A DNA stretch of 64,000 nucleotides from Streptomyces sp. NRRL S-337 (GCF_000720175.1 NZ_JOIX01000023.1:1-64000), one strand, 5' to 3'; positions 38,700-47,520 are shown, numbered from the stretch's first letter. The notes: generated from the letters alone by a model not told the origin. A program made the numbers and translations.

Positions 38700-38820
38700 G
38701 GTTCACCGTTCCACGGTTCGCGCAGTGGGGTCCGAACCCCTTCAACGTTACGCCGGGTGACGTCACGCTGTGAGGAGTTCGTCACCATACGTACAGGCCG
38801 GCACAGGAAGGCGTATCACC

Positions 38821-39030
38821 ATGCCCAGCCACCTCCACGACGAGGTCCACGACTGCACCGAGCTGCTGCGGAGCGCGCTGCGGGACAACGACATCACGTT
38901 GCCGTCGCTCGGCGTCGATCTGCCGGGGTTCGCGGGCAGTTACGCGCTGCCGCTCGTGGCGCTCGGCAACTGCAACACCGAGACCGCCCGCCGGCTGGCC
39001 GAGGCGCTGCGGAAGGCGGCCGCGCGGTGA
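38821..39030 (+). CDS. small protein of whiJ-type locus
   Basis: 69 residues, acidic-hydrophobic with no membrane segment: MPSHLHDEVHDCTELLRSAL...NCNTETARRLAEALRKAAAR. It ends in an amphipathic helix and overlaps the next gene (GTGA). Divergent from the XRE gene. Small proteins of this kind recur in whiJ/abaA loci; I know of no assigned activity. Confidence 0.75.
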   Translation: MPSHLHDEVHDCTELLRSALRDNDITLPSLGVDLPGFAGSYALPLVALGNCNTETARRLAEALRKAAAR

Positions 39031-39437
39031 GAGCGCCGGGCGAACCTCCGGGCGGGCCGCTCACCCTGGAACTGCTCGCCGTACCGAAGGAGGTGCCGGA
39101 GCTGCGCCGGGCCGTGCGGGCGCATCTGGGCGGGCCGTGTGCGGACGTGCAGCTGTGCGTGAGCGAAATAGTGGGGAACGTGATCCGGCACCTGGGGGAG
39201 GGCACGCCGGTGACGGTGCACATCAGGTCCGCGGCCGGGGGCCGGACCCGGGTGGAGGTGACCGATCCCGGTCCGGGGGCGCTGCCGGTGCTGGTCCGGG
39301 CGGCGGAGGACGCGGAGGGCGGGCGCGGGATGGCGCTGCTGGACGCGGTCGCGGTGCGGTGGGGTGTACGGCAGGGGGCGGGCCGGAAGACCGTGTGGTG
39401 TGAGGTCGGCGGGATCGGCGGGGTCACTACCGCCTAG
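39027..39437 (+). CDS. HATPase (anti-sigma-factor-like) ATP-binding protein
   Basis: 136 residues, a stand-alone GHKL ATPase domain like RsbW/SpoIIAB and the AbaA-locus ATPases. The N-box is LCVSEIVGNVIRHLG, the G1 box DPGPG, and a G2-like GRGMALLDAVA segment follows. Kinases of this class bind and phosphorylate anti-sigma antagonists. The GTG at 39027 overlaps the previous stop by three bases, so the pair is co-translated. Confidence 0.88.
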   Translation: MRAPGEPPGGPLTLELLAVPKEVPELRRAVRAHLGGPCADVQLCVSEIVGNVIRHLGEGTPVTVHIRSAAGGRTRVEVTDPGPGALPVLVRAAEDAEGGRGMALLDAVAVRWGVRQGAGRKTVWCEVGGIGGVTTA

Positions 39438-39491
39438 AGCCGGGCCGGGGGCCGGTGAACGGTCCCGGGCAGCGCAAAGGCAGCACTAAGG

Positions 39492-39526
39492 CCCCGTGCC
39501 ACCTCCCCCACAGAGGTGACACGGGG
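39492..39526. terminator. bidirectional terminator
   Basis: A 13-bp stem with one mismatch (ccccgtgccacct with aggtgacacgggg) between two convergent genes. Confidence 0.8.
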
Positions 39527-39567
39527 TTCCAGTTTGACGCGCGAACGGCCCTGGCTCCAGAGGGGGG

Positions 39568-41547
39568 TCACGTCCTTTCGTAAAGGGCTTCTATGTCTTT
39601 GGCGAAATCTCGCGCCACGGCGGCCCGCCGCAGCTTCAGGGAGGGGGTGAGATGTCCGGTCCGGTCGCTGAATTCCGCGGGGAGGACCGCGAAGCGGCGG
39701 ATGGACTCGGCGCGGGAGACGAGCGCGTTGGCGTCGTCGACGGCGCGCTGGAGGTCGGCGAGGAGCCGCGGGTCCCGAACGAGGTCCTCCAGCGGGACGT
39801 CCGTCTTCTTGTGCATCTGGCGCCAGTGGGCGAGGCCGTCCGGTTCGAGGGTGAGCAGGGCGGTGATGTAGGGGCGGTTGTCGCCGATGACCATGCACTG
39901 GCCTACGAGGGGGTGGGACCGGAGGCGGTCCTCCAGGGGCGCGGGGGCGACGTTCTTGCCGCCCGTGGTCACGATCATCTCCTTCTTGCGGCCGGTGATG
40001 GTGAGGTAGCCGTCCGCGTCGAGGGCGCCCAGGTCGCCGGTGGGCAGCCAGCCGTCGGCGTCGGTGGCGGGGCGGGCGGCGCCGAGGGCGGCGTCCCAGT
40101 AGCCGGCGAAGACGTGGCCGCCGTGGAGGAGGATCTCGCCGTCGTCGGCGATCCGGACGGCGGTGCCGGGGAGCGGCCAGCCGACGGTGCCGATGCGGGG
40201 GCGCAGGGGCGGGGTGACGGTGGCGGCGGCGGTGGTCTCGGTCAGGCCGTAGCCCTCGAAGATCTCGATGCCGGCGCCGGAGTAGAAGGCGGCGAGGCGG
40301 TGGCCGAGGGGGGAGCCGCCGCAGATCACGTGGCGGACCCTGCCCCCGAGGGCGGCGCGGATGCGGCGGTAGACGAGGGGGTCGTAGAGCTTGCGGGCGG
40401 CCTTGAGGGCGACGCCGGGGCCGGGGCCCGTGCCGCTCCGCTTCGCTCCGCCTCGGCTCTTTGACCGGCCTTCGGAGGCCGAGCGTTCCTCGGCTTCGAC
40501 GGCTTCGCCGTAGGCGCGGGCGATGCGGGCGGCGCGGTCGAAGGAAGCGGCGCGGCCCATCTTCTCGGCGGTGGCGCGGCCGGTGTTGAAGACCTTCTCC
40601 AGGACGTAGGGGATGGCGAGGAGGAAGGTCGGGCGGAATCCGGCGAGGTCGGCGAGGAGGTCGTCGGTCTGGATGCTGGGGGCGTGGCCGAGGCGGACCC
40701 GGGCGCGGAGGCAGCCGACGGCGACCATCCGGCCGAAGACGTGGGAGAGGGGGAGGAAGAGGAGGGTGGCAGCGGGCTCCTGGCTGACGGATCGGAAGAC
40801 CGGGTGGAGGAGTTCGACGGCGTTGTCGACCTCGGCGAAGAAGTTGCCGTGGGTGAGGGCGCAGCCCTTGGGGCGGCCGGTGGTGCCGGAGGTGTAGATG
40901 AGGGTGGCGAGGGCGTGCGGGCCGGTGGCGGCGCGGCGGGCGTCGACGGCCTCGTCGGGGAGGTCGCGGCCGGCGGCGGTGAGTTGGGGGACGGCGCCGG
41001 TGTTGAACTGCCAGAGGTGGTCGAGGGCGGGCAGCCGGCCGCGGATGCCGCTGATCAGGCGGGTTTCGTCGACGTCCTCGACGACGCAGGCGCGGGCGCC
41101 GGAGTCGTTCAGGATCCATTCCGCCTGGTGGGCGGAGGAGGTCGGGTAGAGGGGGACGGTGACCAGGCCGGCGGCCCAGGCGGCGAAGTCGAGGAGGGTC
41201 CACTCGTAGGTGGTGCGGGCCATGATGGCGAGCCGGTCGCCGGGGTTCAGGCCGTGGGCGATCAGGCCCTTGGCGACGGCGCGGACCTCGGCGGCGAATT
41301 CGGCGGCGGCGATGTCGCGCCAGGCGCCGCTGGGCTGTTTGCGGGCCAGGACGACGTCGGCGGGGGCCTCGGCGGCGTTGGCGAAGGGGAGGTCGCCGAG
41401 GGAACCGTGGGTCACGGGCGGGACGAGCGGGGGGACGAAGACCTCGCGGACGGTGCCGTCGGGCAGGGTCGCCTTGCGGGGCTCGACGAGGGCGGGGGCG
41501 GGGGTGTGGGCGTGGGTGGGGACAGGGGCACTTCCCTGGTGGGACAC
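39568..41547 (-). CDS. long-chain fatty-acid--CoA ligase (FadD15-like)
   Basis: 659-residue ANL-superfamily adenylating enzyme. P-loop TSGTTGRPKG at 219-228, YGLTET, and the C-terminal hinge GDLGALDADGYLTITGRKKEMIVTTGGKNVAP with its catalytic Lys. It activates fatty acids with ATP and CoA. A charged loop near 340-375 is longer than usual. GTG 41547 preceded by gaggagc. Upstream lie a 19-bp tandem repeat and, at 41710, a motif shared with the TetR promoter, so it is probably repressed by that regulator. Confidence 0.93.
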   Translation of the reverse strand: MSHQGSAPVPTHAHTPAPALVEPRKATLPDGTVREVFVPPLVPPVTHGSLGDLPFANAAEAPADVVLARKQPSGAWRDIAAAEFAAEVRAVAKGLIAHGLNPGDRLAIMARTTYEWTLLDFAAWAAGLVTVPLYPTSSAHQAEWILNDSGARACVVEDVDETRLISGIRGRLPALDHLWQFNTGAVPQLTAAGRDLPDEAVDARRAATGPHALATLIYTSGTTGRPKGCALTHGNFFAEVDNAVELLHPVFRSVSQEPAATLLFLPLSHVFGRMVAVGCLRARVRLGHAPSIQTDDLLADLAGFRPTFLLAIPYVLEKVFNTGRATAEKMGRAASFDRAARIARAYGEAVEAEERSASEGRSKSRGGAKRSGTGPGPGVALKAARKLYDPLVYRRIRAALGGRVRHVICGGSPLGHRLAAFYSGAGIEIFEGYGLTETTAAATVTPPLRPRIGTVGWPLPGTAVRIADDGEILLHGGHVFAGYWDAALGAARPATDADGWLPTGDLGALDADGYLTITGRKKEMIVTTGGKNVAPAPLEDRLRSHPLVGQCMVIGDNRPYITALLTLEPDGLAHWRQMHKKTDVPLEDLVRDPRLLADLQRAVDDANALVSRAESIRRFAVLPAEFSDRTGHLTPSLKLRRAAVARDFAKDIEALYERT

Positions 41548-41560
41548 GAGCGGCTCCTCG

Positions 41561-41598
41561 TTTCTCCGGTGGAGTGCTGTTTCTCCTGTGGAGTGCTG
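41561..41598 (-). repeat. 19-bp tandem repeat upstream of acyl-CoA ligase
   Basis: tttctcc(g/t)gtggagtgctg twice (41561-41579 and 41580-41598, one difference), ending 14 bases before the start codon, so in the mRNA leader. The rest of 41548-41867 holds the operator at 41710 and a G-rich stretch, no gene. Confidence 0.85.
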
Positions 41599-41709
41599 CA
41601 GCGTGGTCGGGACCGCGCCGGCCGCCTGGTCTCGCGCCCGCGTGGTCCAACTGCCGTGTGTCAGCGCGGAGTTGGGCCCCGTATTCCATCCCCTGACCCG
41701 GCAGTAACC

Positions 41710-41730
41710 TTACTGCGAAGTAAATTTACG
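41710..41730. promoter_or_regulatory. operator motif shared with TetR promoter (fadD copy)
   Basis: 21-bp motif reading TTACTGCGAAGTAA then ATTTACG, 163 bases upstream of the acyl-CoA ligase. It matches the motif at 42647-42667 in 17 of 21 positions. Internally symmetric: TTAC...GTAA and GTAA...TTTAC overlap, as in TetR operators. Confidence 0.75.
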
Positions 41731-41867
41731 CGAGGAGTTCGGGCCGGCCAATGCTCGTACAGCGGGATCTTTGGTCGCCACGCGGCGGGACCAACAGCCG
41801 CGGGAGCAGGAGGGGTAGGGGTGCGGGCGGGGGGAGGAGTAGGGGTACGGGTAGGGCCGGGGAACGC

Positions 41868-42620
41868 TCACCCGTAGGCGCCGGGTGGGTCGGCCGGATC
41901 GGAGGGGTCGGCAAGGTCGCCGGAGGGGTCGGCCAGGTCGGCCGGGTCGGCTGGCCCGTTCGGCGCCCAGCGCTCACCGGCCATCATCCGGCCCAGGCCG
42001 GCCCAGGCGAAGTTCATCATCGTGGCCGCGGCGTCCTTCGCCGTCGGATGCACGCATTCCCCCGAAGGCCCTTCGTCGGTACGGACGTTGGCCCATTCCG
42101 CGAGCGACTCGGCCGCGCCGACCAGGGCATGCGCGAGCCCGGCCACCTCGCGTTCGGCCAGTTCACCGGCGCAGCCCGCCTCCTTCGCGGCGACGCCGAT
42201 CAGGTCCGTGACGAAGGCGACGATCTCCGCGCGCATGGCGGCCACCTCGCGCGCGAACGGCTCGCCGTGCGTGCGGGCCTGCTGGTGGAGCACGGCCCAG
42301 CCGTCCGGGTGCGCGGCGGTGTGCGCGAAGAAGCCGCGCAGACCGCTGCACAGCTGGCGGTCGGCTGCCGCCCGGGGTTCCACGGCCGCGGTCACGGCCG
42401 TCACCAGCGCCGCCGCCTCGCGCCGGATGACCGCGCTGAACAGCTCTTCCTTCGAGTTCAGATAGAGGTAGACCAGCGGTTTCGAGACCCCGGCCACCTC
42501 AGCGATCTCGTCCATCGACGCCGCTCGGTAGCCGCGCCGGGCGAAGGTCCGCACCGCGGCATCGAGCATCTGCTGCTCCCGGACGGCCCTCGGCACCCGC
42601 TTGCTCTTCACAGCTCCCAC
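41868..42620 (-). CDS. TetR-family regulator
   Basis: 250 residues. N-terminal HTH (REQQMLDAAVRTFARRGYRAASMDEIAEVAGVSKPLVYLYLNSKEELF split across 14-60) and an all-helical ligand domain. The last 30 residues are a Pro/Ala/Asp repeat tail (PADPADLADPSGD type). GTG/ATG ambiguity does not affect the domain. A 21-bp motif overlaps its promoter and recurs before the acyl-CoA ligase downstream, so it is likely an autorepressor that also controls fatty-acid activation; acyl-CoA is the likely ligand by analogy. Confidence 0.9.
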   Translation of the reverse strand: MGAVKSKRVPRAVREQQMLDAAVRTFARRGYRAASMDEIAEVAGVSKPLVYLYLNSKEELFSAVIRREAAALVTAVTAAVEPRAAADRQLCSGLRGFFAHTAAHPDGWAVLHQQARTHGEPFAREVAAMRAEIVAFVTDLIGVAAKEAGCAGELAEREVAGLAHALVGAAESLAEWANVRTDEGPSGECVHPTAKDAAATMMNFAWAGLGRMMAGERWAPNGPADPADLADPSGDLADPSDPADPPGAYG

Positions 42621-42646
42621 CCTGAATATCCCTCCACCCCGCCCCT

Positions 42647-42667
42647 TTACCGCAAAGTAAGTTTACG
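42647..42667. promoter_or_regulatory. operator motif at TetR promoter
   Basis: TTACCGCAAAGTAA then GTTTACG, 27 bases upstream of the TetR start, overlapping a possible -10. The counterpart is at 41710-41730. The remainder of 42621-42971 shows only a 14-bp direct repeat (gcacgggag(t/c)tgac at 42761 and 42783). Confidence 0.8.
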
Positions 42668-42971
42668 ATCTTCGCCTTCCGGGGCCGGTTTTCCGACGGC
42701 TTCCCGCCATCCAATGGGCAGCACCGACAGCATGTTTTCCTCCTCGTTTTCTTGGCGGCTGCACGGGAGTTGACGGGCAGTCGCACGGGAGCTGACAGCC
42801 GGACACGGTTGCCGGCCGCCGAATGCCAAATGCCGACTACCAACTACCGACTGCCGGCCGGCCGGCCGGTGAGTTGACAGCCACAGGCGGGTGACGAGAC
42901 GATACGTCTCGTTCCATTGGCCGGGTTCGAAGGGCTACCCCTTCACCCCGCTCTTCCTGGAGGACATCACC

Positions 42972-43853
42972 GTGCAGCAGTTCCTCGACGTCGCCCCCGG
43001 CATCCGCCTGTGGACCGAACAGCGCGGCGCCGCCGACGCGCCCCCGCTGCTGCTCGTCATGGGGGCCCAGGCGACCGGCGTCGGCTGGCCGGACGGGCTG
43101 GTCGACGCGCTGGCCGCACACCACCGGGTGATCCGCTACGACCACCGGGACACCGGTCGCTCCAGCTGGTGCTTTGACGACCATCCGTACCGGATCGCCG
43201 ATCTCGCGGACGACGTGATCGCCGTCCTGGACGGGCTGGGCATCGAGCGTGCGCATCTCGTCGGCATGTCATTGGGCGGCATGCTGGCCCAGATGGCGCT
43301 CGCCGACCACCCCGACCGATGGATCGGCGCCACTCTCATCGGCACCATGGCCCTCAGCACCACCCCCTACACCGCACCGGACGGCTCCCTCGTCCCGGTC
43401 GGTGAACTCCCCGGCATCAGGCCCGAGGTCCTGGAGTTGTGGGCCCGCCCGGTCGAGGACCACGGCCCGGAGGCGGAGGTGGCGCGGCGGCTCGAACACT
43501 GGCGGGTACTCGCCGGTGGTCAACTGCCGTTCGACGCCGACCACTACGCGGCTCTGGAGCGGCGGGTCATCGCGCACACCGGGCACCACCGGGTGGGCAC
43601 CGCGCACGGCCGGGCGGACGACAGCGGGATGCTGCGTACGGAGGAGCTGGCGAGGAACGAGGTGCCCACGCTGGTGATCGCGGCGCCCGCCGAGCCGGTG
43701 TTCCCGCCGCCGCATCCGCAGCACCTCGCGCAGTGCATCGGCGGTGCGTACGTCGTCGAGATCCCGGGGATGGGGCATGCGCTGCCGCCGGCCGTACAGG
43801 GTCCGCTGGCGGAGGCGATCCTGGCGCACACGGGGGCGGTGACGGCGGCCTGA
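42972..43853 (+). CDS. alpha/beta hydrolase
   Basis: 293 residues. Nucleophile Ser in GMSLGG, the preceding YDHRDTGRSS loop, a late Asp/Glu (VIAAPAEPVF) and His in GMGHALPP. Closest in pattern to esterase/aclacinomycin methylesterase-like proteins. I chose GTG 42972, with ggagg nine bases upstream; the reading from 42891 adds a non-conserved leader. Substrate unknown. Confidence 0.88.
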   Translation: MQQFLDVAPGIRLWTEQRGAADAPPLLLVMGAQATGVGWPDGLVDALAAHHRVIRYDHRDTGRSSWCFDDHPYRIADLADDVIAVLDGLGIERAHLVGMSLGGMLAQMALADHPDRWIGATLIGTMALSTTPYTAPDGSLVPVGELPGIRPEVLELWARPVEDHGPEAEVARRLEHWRVLAGGQLPFDADHYAALERRVIAHTGHHRVGTAHGRADDSGMLRTEELARNEVPTLVIAAPAEPVFPPPHPQHLAQCIGGAYVVEIPGMGHALPPAVQGPLAEAILAHTGAVTAA

Positions 43854-43908
43854 CGGGGGCCCGCTCGCCACTCCCCCGCGGCAGATCCCCCGTCCCTAGG
43901 AGCCGTCC

Positions 43909-44367
43909 CTAGGAACCCTCGGTGACGTCCAGTGCCGTGCCGTAGAGGCGGGTCACCTTGAGGCGGAGGACGACGCGCCGTTCGGTGACGGCCTCCGCCA
44001 GGAAGGCGTCCTCGTCCAGCGGGGCTCCGCCCGCGGCCGCCATGGCGAGCAGTTCGCGGCCGACCGCGTCGCCGGGGACGGTGGTGGGGGACGAGACCTC
44101 GACCTCGCCCTCGGCGACCGCGTAGGCCCACACATCGCGGCTGACGTGCAGGGCGGCGTGCGGGTCGGCGCGCAGGTGGCGGGGCTTGAGGCGGTCCTGC
44201 GTGCTGGAGATCCGCACGATCCGCTCCGCCGGGTCCCAGCGGTACAGGACCGTGGCGAGGTGTGGGTGGCCGGTCTTGCGGACGCTGGCGAGCACGCCGA
44301 ACTGCTGCTCCTGAAGGATGCCGTCGAGTTCGGTCTCGGTGAGGACGCGCGGGGCGGGGCCGGGCAT
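43909..44367 (-). CDS. PPOX-class F420/FMN-dependent oxidoreductase-like protein
   Basis: 152 residues, split-barrel fold of the pyridoxamine-phosphate oxidase superfamily. Family segments: FGVLASVRKTGHPHLATVLYRWD and VRISSTQDRLKPRHLRADPHAALHVS. Actinomycete members commonly use F420 and reduce diverse substrates. Single gene, ATG 44367. Confidence 0.85.
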   Translation of the reverse strand: MPGPAPRVLTETELDGILQEQQFGVLASVRKTGHPHLATVLYRWDPAERIVRISSTQDRLKPRHLRADPHAALHVSRDVWAYAVAEGEVEVSSPTTVPGDAVGRELLAMAAAGGAPLDEDAFLAEAVTERRVVLRLKVTRLYGTALDVTEGS

Positions 44368-44402
44368 GAGGGGCTCTCTTTCGGTGGGTGGGTCCGGGTA
44401 CG

Positions 44403-44444
44403 GGGGGCGGGTGGAAGTCGTTCGGGGGCGGGTGGAGGTCGTTC
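44403..44444. repeat. 21-bp tandem repeat, 2 copies
   Basis: gggggcgggtgga(a/g)gtcgttc at 44403 and 44424, with a decayed third, in the 143-base gap upstream of the PPOX gene. Confidence 0.75.
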
Positions 44445-44510
44445 GGGTGTGGGGGGCGGTAGTTCAGGGGCGTCTGGTGTGTGTGGGGCGGGCGGGGGGC
44501 GGGGGTCGGG

Positions 44511-46019
44511 TCAGGCGGACGGAACCGCGGTCGGCGCGGTGTGCTGCGCGGGCCCCCGCCCTTCTGCCGGCCCCTCCACCACGGTCAGCACGGCCACCTC
44601 CGCCACCCGGGGCCGCCGTAGCAGCACCGTGGCGGCCAGCAGTGCCAGGGCGAGCAGTCCCGCGCCGGCGGCGAAGGCCACGTGGTAGCCGGCGGTGAGG
44701 GCTTCGGGGCGCGGGCTGCCCTGCCCCGTGAGGGTGTCGGTGCGGCCGGCCGCCAGCGTGGACAGCACCGCGACGCCGAGCGCCGAGCCGAGCTGCTGGG
44801 TGGTGTTGAACAGGCCCGAGGCCAGTCCGGCGTCCTGGCTGTCGACGCCGGACATGCCGAGTGCGGTGAGCGCGGGCAGGGCCAGGCCGAAGCCGGCCAC
44901 CAGCAGCATCACGGGCAGCAGATCGGTGACGTAGGCGGCGTGCACGGGCAGCCGGGTGAGCAGGGCGAGGGCAGCGATCAGCGGGACGAGGGCGGTCCGC
45001 AGTACGGCGCGCTCCCCATAGCGGGCGATCAGCCGGGCGGAGACGACCAGCGAGGTGGCGCCGATGGCCAGGGCGGCGGGGAGCATCGCCAGTCCGGTAC
45101 GGGCGGCGTCGTAGCGGAGTACGCCCTGCAGGTAGAGCGCCACCAGCACCTGGAAGGCGAACAGGGCGGCAATCATGAGGATTTGGACGAGGTTGGCGGT
45201 GACCACGGCGCGCGAGCGCAGCATGCGCAGCGGCAGCAGCGGGGTGCGGGCCCGGGCCTGGCGCAGGTGGAAGGCGACGACCAGCGCCGTACCGACGGAT
45301 GCCGGAACCAGCGCGCGCGGTGAAGTCCAGCCGTACGTCGCGGTGTTGACGATGCCGTAGAGCGTCGCCATGAGACCTGCGGTGATCAGGAGCGCGCCCC
45401 AGGCGTCGGCCCCGGCCCGCAGGCCGAGCCCCCGGCCGGCGGGCAGTGCGGGTCGGGCCAGGGCGAGGACGGCGGCCCCGATGGGCAGGTTGATCAGGAA
45501 GATCCCGTGCCAGTCCAGTGCGTCGGTCAGCAGGCCGCCGAGCACCTGGCCGATCGAGGCGCCGGCGGCACCGGTGAAGCTGAACACCGCCAGGGCGCGG
45601 GCCCGTTCGCGTCCCTCGGGGTAGAGGGCGGCGAGGATGCCGAGACCCACGGCCGCCGTCATGGCGCTGCCGACGCCCTGCAGGAAACGGGCGGCCAGCA
45701 GCACCGCGGGCCCGGAGGCGAGACCCGCCAGGAGCGAGGAGGCGGTGAAGACGGCGGTGCCGGCGACGAACATCCGCTTGCGCCCGAGGAGGTCGCCGAG
45801 CCGCCCGGCGAGGAGCAGCAGGCTGCCGAAGGCGACGAGATAGGCGTTGACGACCCAGCTCAGGCCCTCGGGGCTGAACCCGAGGTCGTGCTGGATGGCC
45901 GGCATGGCCACGGTGACGATGGAGCCGTCCAGCACGATCATCAGCGTGCTGGCGGCGATGACGACGAGGGCGAGGCCGCGGCGCGGTGAACGCGGGGGCA
46001 CGGAACGGGACTTGGGCAC
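44511..46019 (-). CDS. MFS multidrug exporter (DHA2, 14-TM)
   Basis: 502 residues, about 14 hydrophobic segments. DHA2 signatures: LDGSIVTVAMPAIQ in helix 1, GRLGDLLGRKRMF (motif A) and the motif-C-like GASIGQVLGG. A proton-driven drug exporter is expected. GTG 46019 has a strong aggaggg site. It is divergent from a MarR gene and an inverted repeat lies between them, so the pair is an inducible efflux module. Confidence 0.93.
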   Translation of the reverse strand: MPKSRSVPPRSPRRGLALVVIAASTLMIVLDGSIVTVAMPAIQHDLGFSPEGLSWVVNAYLVAFGSLLLLAGRLGDLLGRKRMFVAGTAVFTASSLLAGLASGPAVLLAARFLQGVGSAMTAAVGLGILAALYPEGRERARALAVFSFTGAAGASIGQVLGGLLTDALDWHGIFLINLPIGAAVLALARPALPAGRGLGLRAGADAWGALLITAGLMATLYGIVNTATYGWTSPRALVPASVGTALVVAFHLRQARARTPLLPLRMLRSRAVVTANLVQILMIAALFAFQVLVALYLQGVLRYDAARTGLAMLPAALAIGATSLVVSARLIARYGERAVLRTALVPLIAALALLTRLPVHAAYVTDLLPVMLLVAGFGLALPALTALGMSGVDSQDAGLASGLFNTTQQLGSALGVAVLSTLAAGRTDTLTGQGSPRPEALTAGYHVAFAAGAGLLALALLAATVLLRRPRVAEVAVLTVVEGPAEGRGPAQHTAPTAVPSA

Positions 46020-46112
46020 GGTGGCCCTCCTGTCGCAGTACGTACGGGAGGCGCGCCGGACGGCGTGAGCAGATGGATGCCGGCCGGCGACGAGATAGAG
46101 GGACCGTAACAG

Positions 46113-46132
46113 ATAGTTCCGTTGCAGACTAT
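46113..46132. promoter_or_regulatory. probable MarR operator
   Basis: Inverted repeat ATAGT-N10-ACTAT in an AT-rich island between the divergent MFS and MarR genes, 34 bases before the MarR ATG. Size and position fit a MarR dimer site repressing both genes. Confidence 0.7.
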
Positions 46133-46166
46133 ATTTTTCGGATCGATCGTGGCTTACGCTGGAGCC

Positions 46167-46661
46167 ATGACCGCCATGTCGCCGCCCCCGACCCGCACCC
46201 AGCCGGACCTCTCCTACCTGCTGGACCACACCGGACATGTGCTGCGCACCCAGATGGCGGCGGCGCTCGCCGAGATCGGGCTCACCGCGCGCATGCACTG
46301 CGTCCTGGTGCACGCGCTGGAGGAGGAACGCACCCAGATCCAGCTCGCCGAGATCGGCGACATGGACAAGACCACGATGGTGGTCACCGTCGACGCCCTG
46401 GAGAAGGCCGGACTCGCCGAGCGCCGCCCCTCCAGCACCGACCGGCGGGCCCGGATCATCGCCGTCACGGAAGAGGGCGCACGCACCGCCGAGCGCAGCC
46501 AGCAGATCGTGGACGCGGTGCACGAACGGGCTCTCGCGTCACTACCGGACGCGGACCGGCAGACGTTCCTCCGCCTGCTGACCCACCTCGCCACCGGCCC
46601 CCTCGGCACCCCCGCCCCCGGCCCGGGCCCCACGGCCCGCCGGGTCCGCCAGCGCAGCTAG
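46167..46661 (+). CDS. MarR-family regulator
   Basis: 164 residues. Winged helix: DMDKTTMVVTVDALEKAGLAERRPS, then the wing STDRRARIIAVTEEG, with dimer helices at both ends. ATG 46167 chosen over an upstream ATG that lies in the operator. Likely represses the divergent exporter; the ligand is probably one of its substrates. Confidence 0.92.
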   Translation: MTAMSPPPTRTQPDLSYLLDHTGHVLRTQMAAALAEIGLTARMHCVLVHALEEERTQIQLAEIGDMDKTTMVVTVDALEKAGLAERRPSSTDRRARIIAVTEEGARTAERSQQIVDAVHERALASLPDADRQTFLRLLTHLATGPLGTPAPGPGPTARRVRQRS

Positions 46662-46792
46662 GCGTCTTCCGGCTCCCTCCTGCGACGGCACGGGCTCCCC
46701 CGTTCGGCCCGGCAGCGATGGTGGGATCCCTGCGGGGCGTCCAGAGTGGGCCGGAGGGACCACCCGTGGGCGGCGTGGGGCCTTGGCAGTCC

Positions 46793-46889
46793 TGGTGGCC
46801 AGGTGGCCCTGGTGGCCGGTGATGGCTCTGTGGCCCTGGTGACCAGTGGTTGCCCTGGGGCCCGGGTGGCCGGTGGTGACCCTGGTGAT
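46793..46889. repeat. degenerate ggtggccctggtg repeats
   Basis: Five or so loosely repeated 18-24 base units of tggccctggtgaccagtgg type fill most of the 248-base gap 46662-46909. No gene. Confidence 0.55.
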
Positions 46890-46909
46890 CCTGCGTCAGG
46901 AGGATGGCC

Positions 46910-47425
46910 ATGGAGGAGGATCACGGAGGAGCATCGCGGAGGATGATCGTGGCGGTCAGCGAGGCGGATCTGCTCAAGGCCGGGGATGCCCGGTTGTTGG
47001 AGCTCTTCCGCGAAAGCCCGCCCGGCGACATTCCCGCGGGGCCACTGGAGGGCACGGCCATCGTCCGGTGGGGAGGCGCCAAGGTGGCCCGGTCGCTCGC
47101 CCGGCTGGTGCGCCTGGCCGTGTGGCGGGGCAAGGTCTTCGAGCAGGGCTACGTGAGCAATCGACTGACCACGTTCGACATTCTCGCCATCGTCGCCCAG
47201 GTCTACCGAGGGCCGAGCCTGCTGGACGACCGGGAGTGCATCGTCGTCGACTACTCGAAGATCTCCCTGGCGGCCCGCGGTATTCGCGACGAAATCCGCG
47301 AAGTCGGCCCGGGGCTGTACCTGGGCGTGGTGTGGCTGTTCGGGTACCGGGCCGGCTGGTTCTCGCTGCGCGTACCGGAAGTCGGCGAACCACGACCGGC
47401 CGGCACCGAGAAGAGAGCCGGATAA
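46910..47425 (+). CDS. conserved hypothetical protein
   Basis: 171 residues, alpha/beta, no signal peptide. Conserved-looking core: VVDYSKISLAARGIRDEIREVGPGLYLGVVWLF, which recurs in actinobacterial proteins of unknown function and resembles polyketide-cyclase-like small proteins. ATG 46910 has aggagg at suitable spacing; ATGs at 46904 and 46943 are alternatives. Confidence 0.7.
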   Translation: MEEDHGGASRRMIVAVSEADLLKAGDARLLELFRESPPGDIPAGPLEGTAIVRWGGAKVARSLARLVRLAVWRGKVFEQGYVSNRLTTFDILAIVAQVYRGPSLLDDRECIVVDYSKISLAARGIRDEIREVGPGLYLGVVWLFGYRAGWFSLRVPEVGEPRPAGTEKRAG

Positions 47426-47451
47426 CCCAGCCGGACAACCCGCCGGCCAGT

Positions 47452-47515
47452 TCCGTGACCGGTTCATTCGGTGACCGGTTCGCTCTGCGACCGGTTCGTT
47501 CCGTGACCGGCAGGA
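47452..47515. repeat. tandem gtgaccggttc repeats
   Basis: Four copies of gaccggttc(a/g)-type units 15-18 bases apart, followed at once by a terminator. Confidence 0.75.
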
Positions 47516-47520
47516 ACGCC

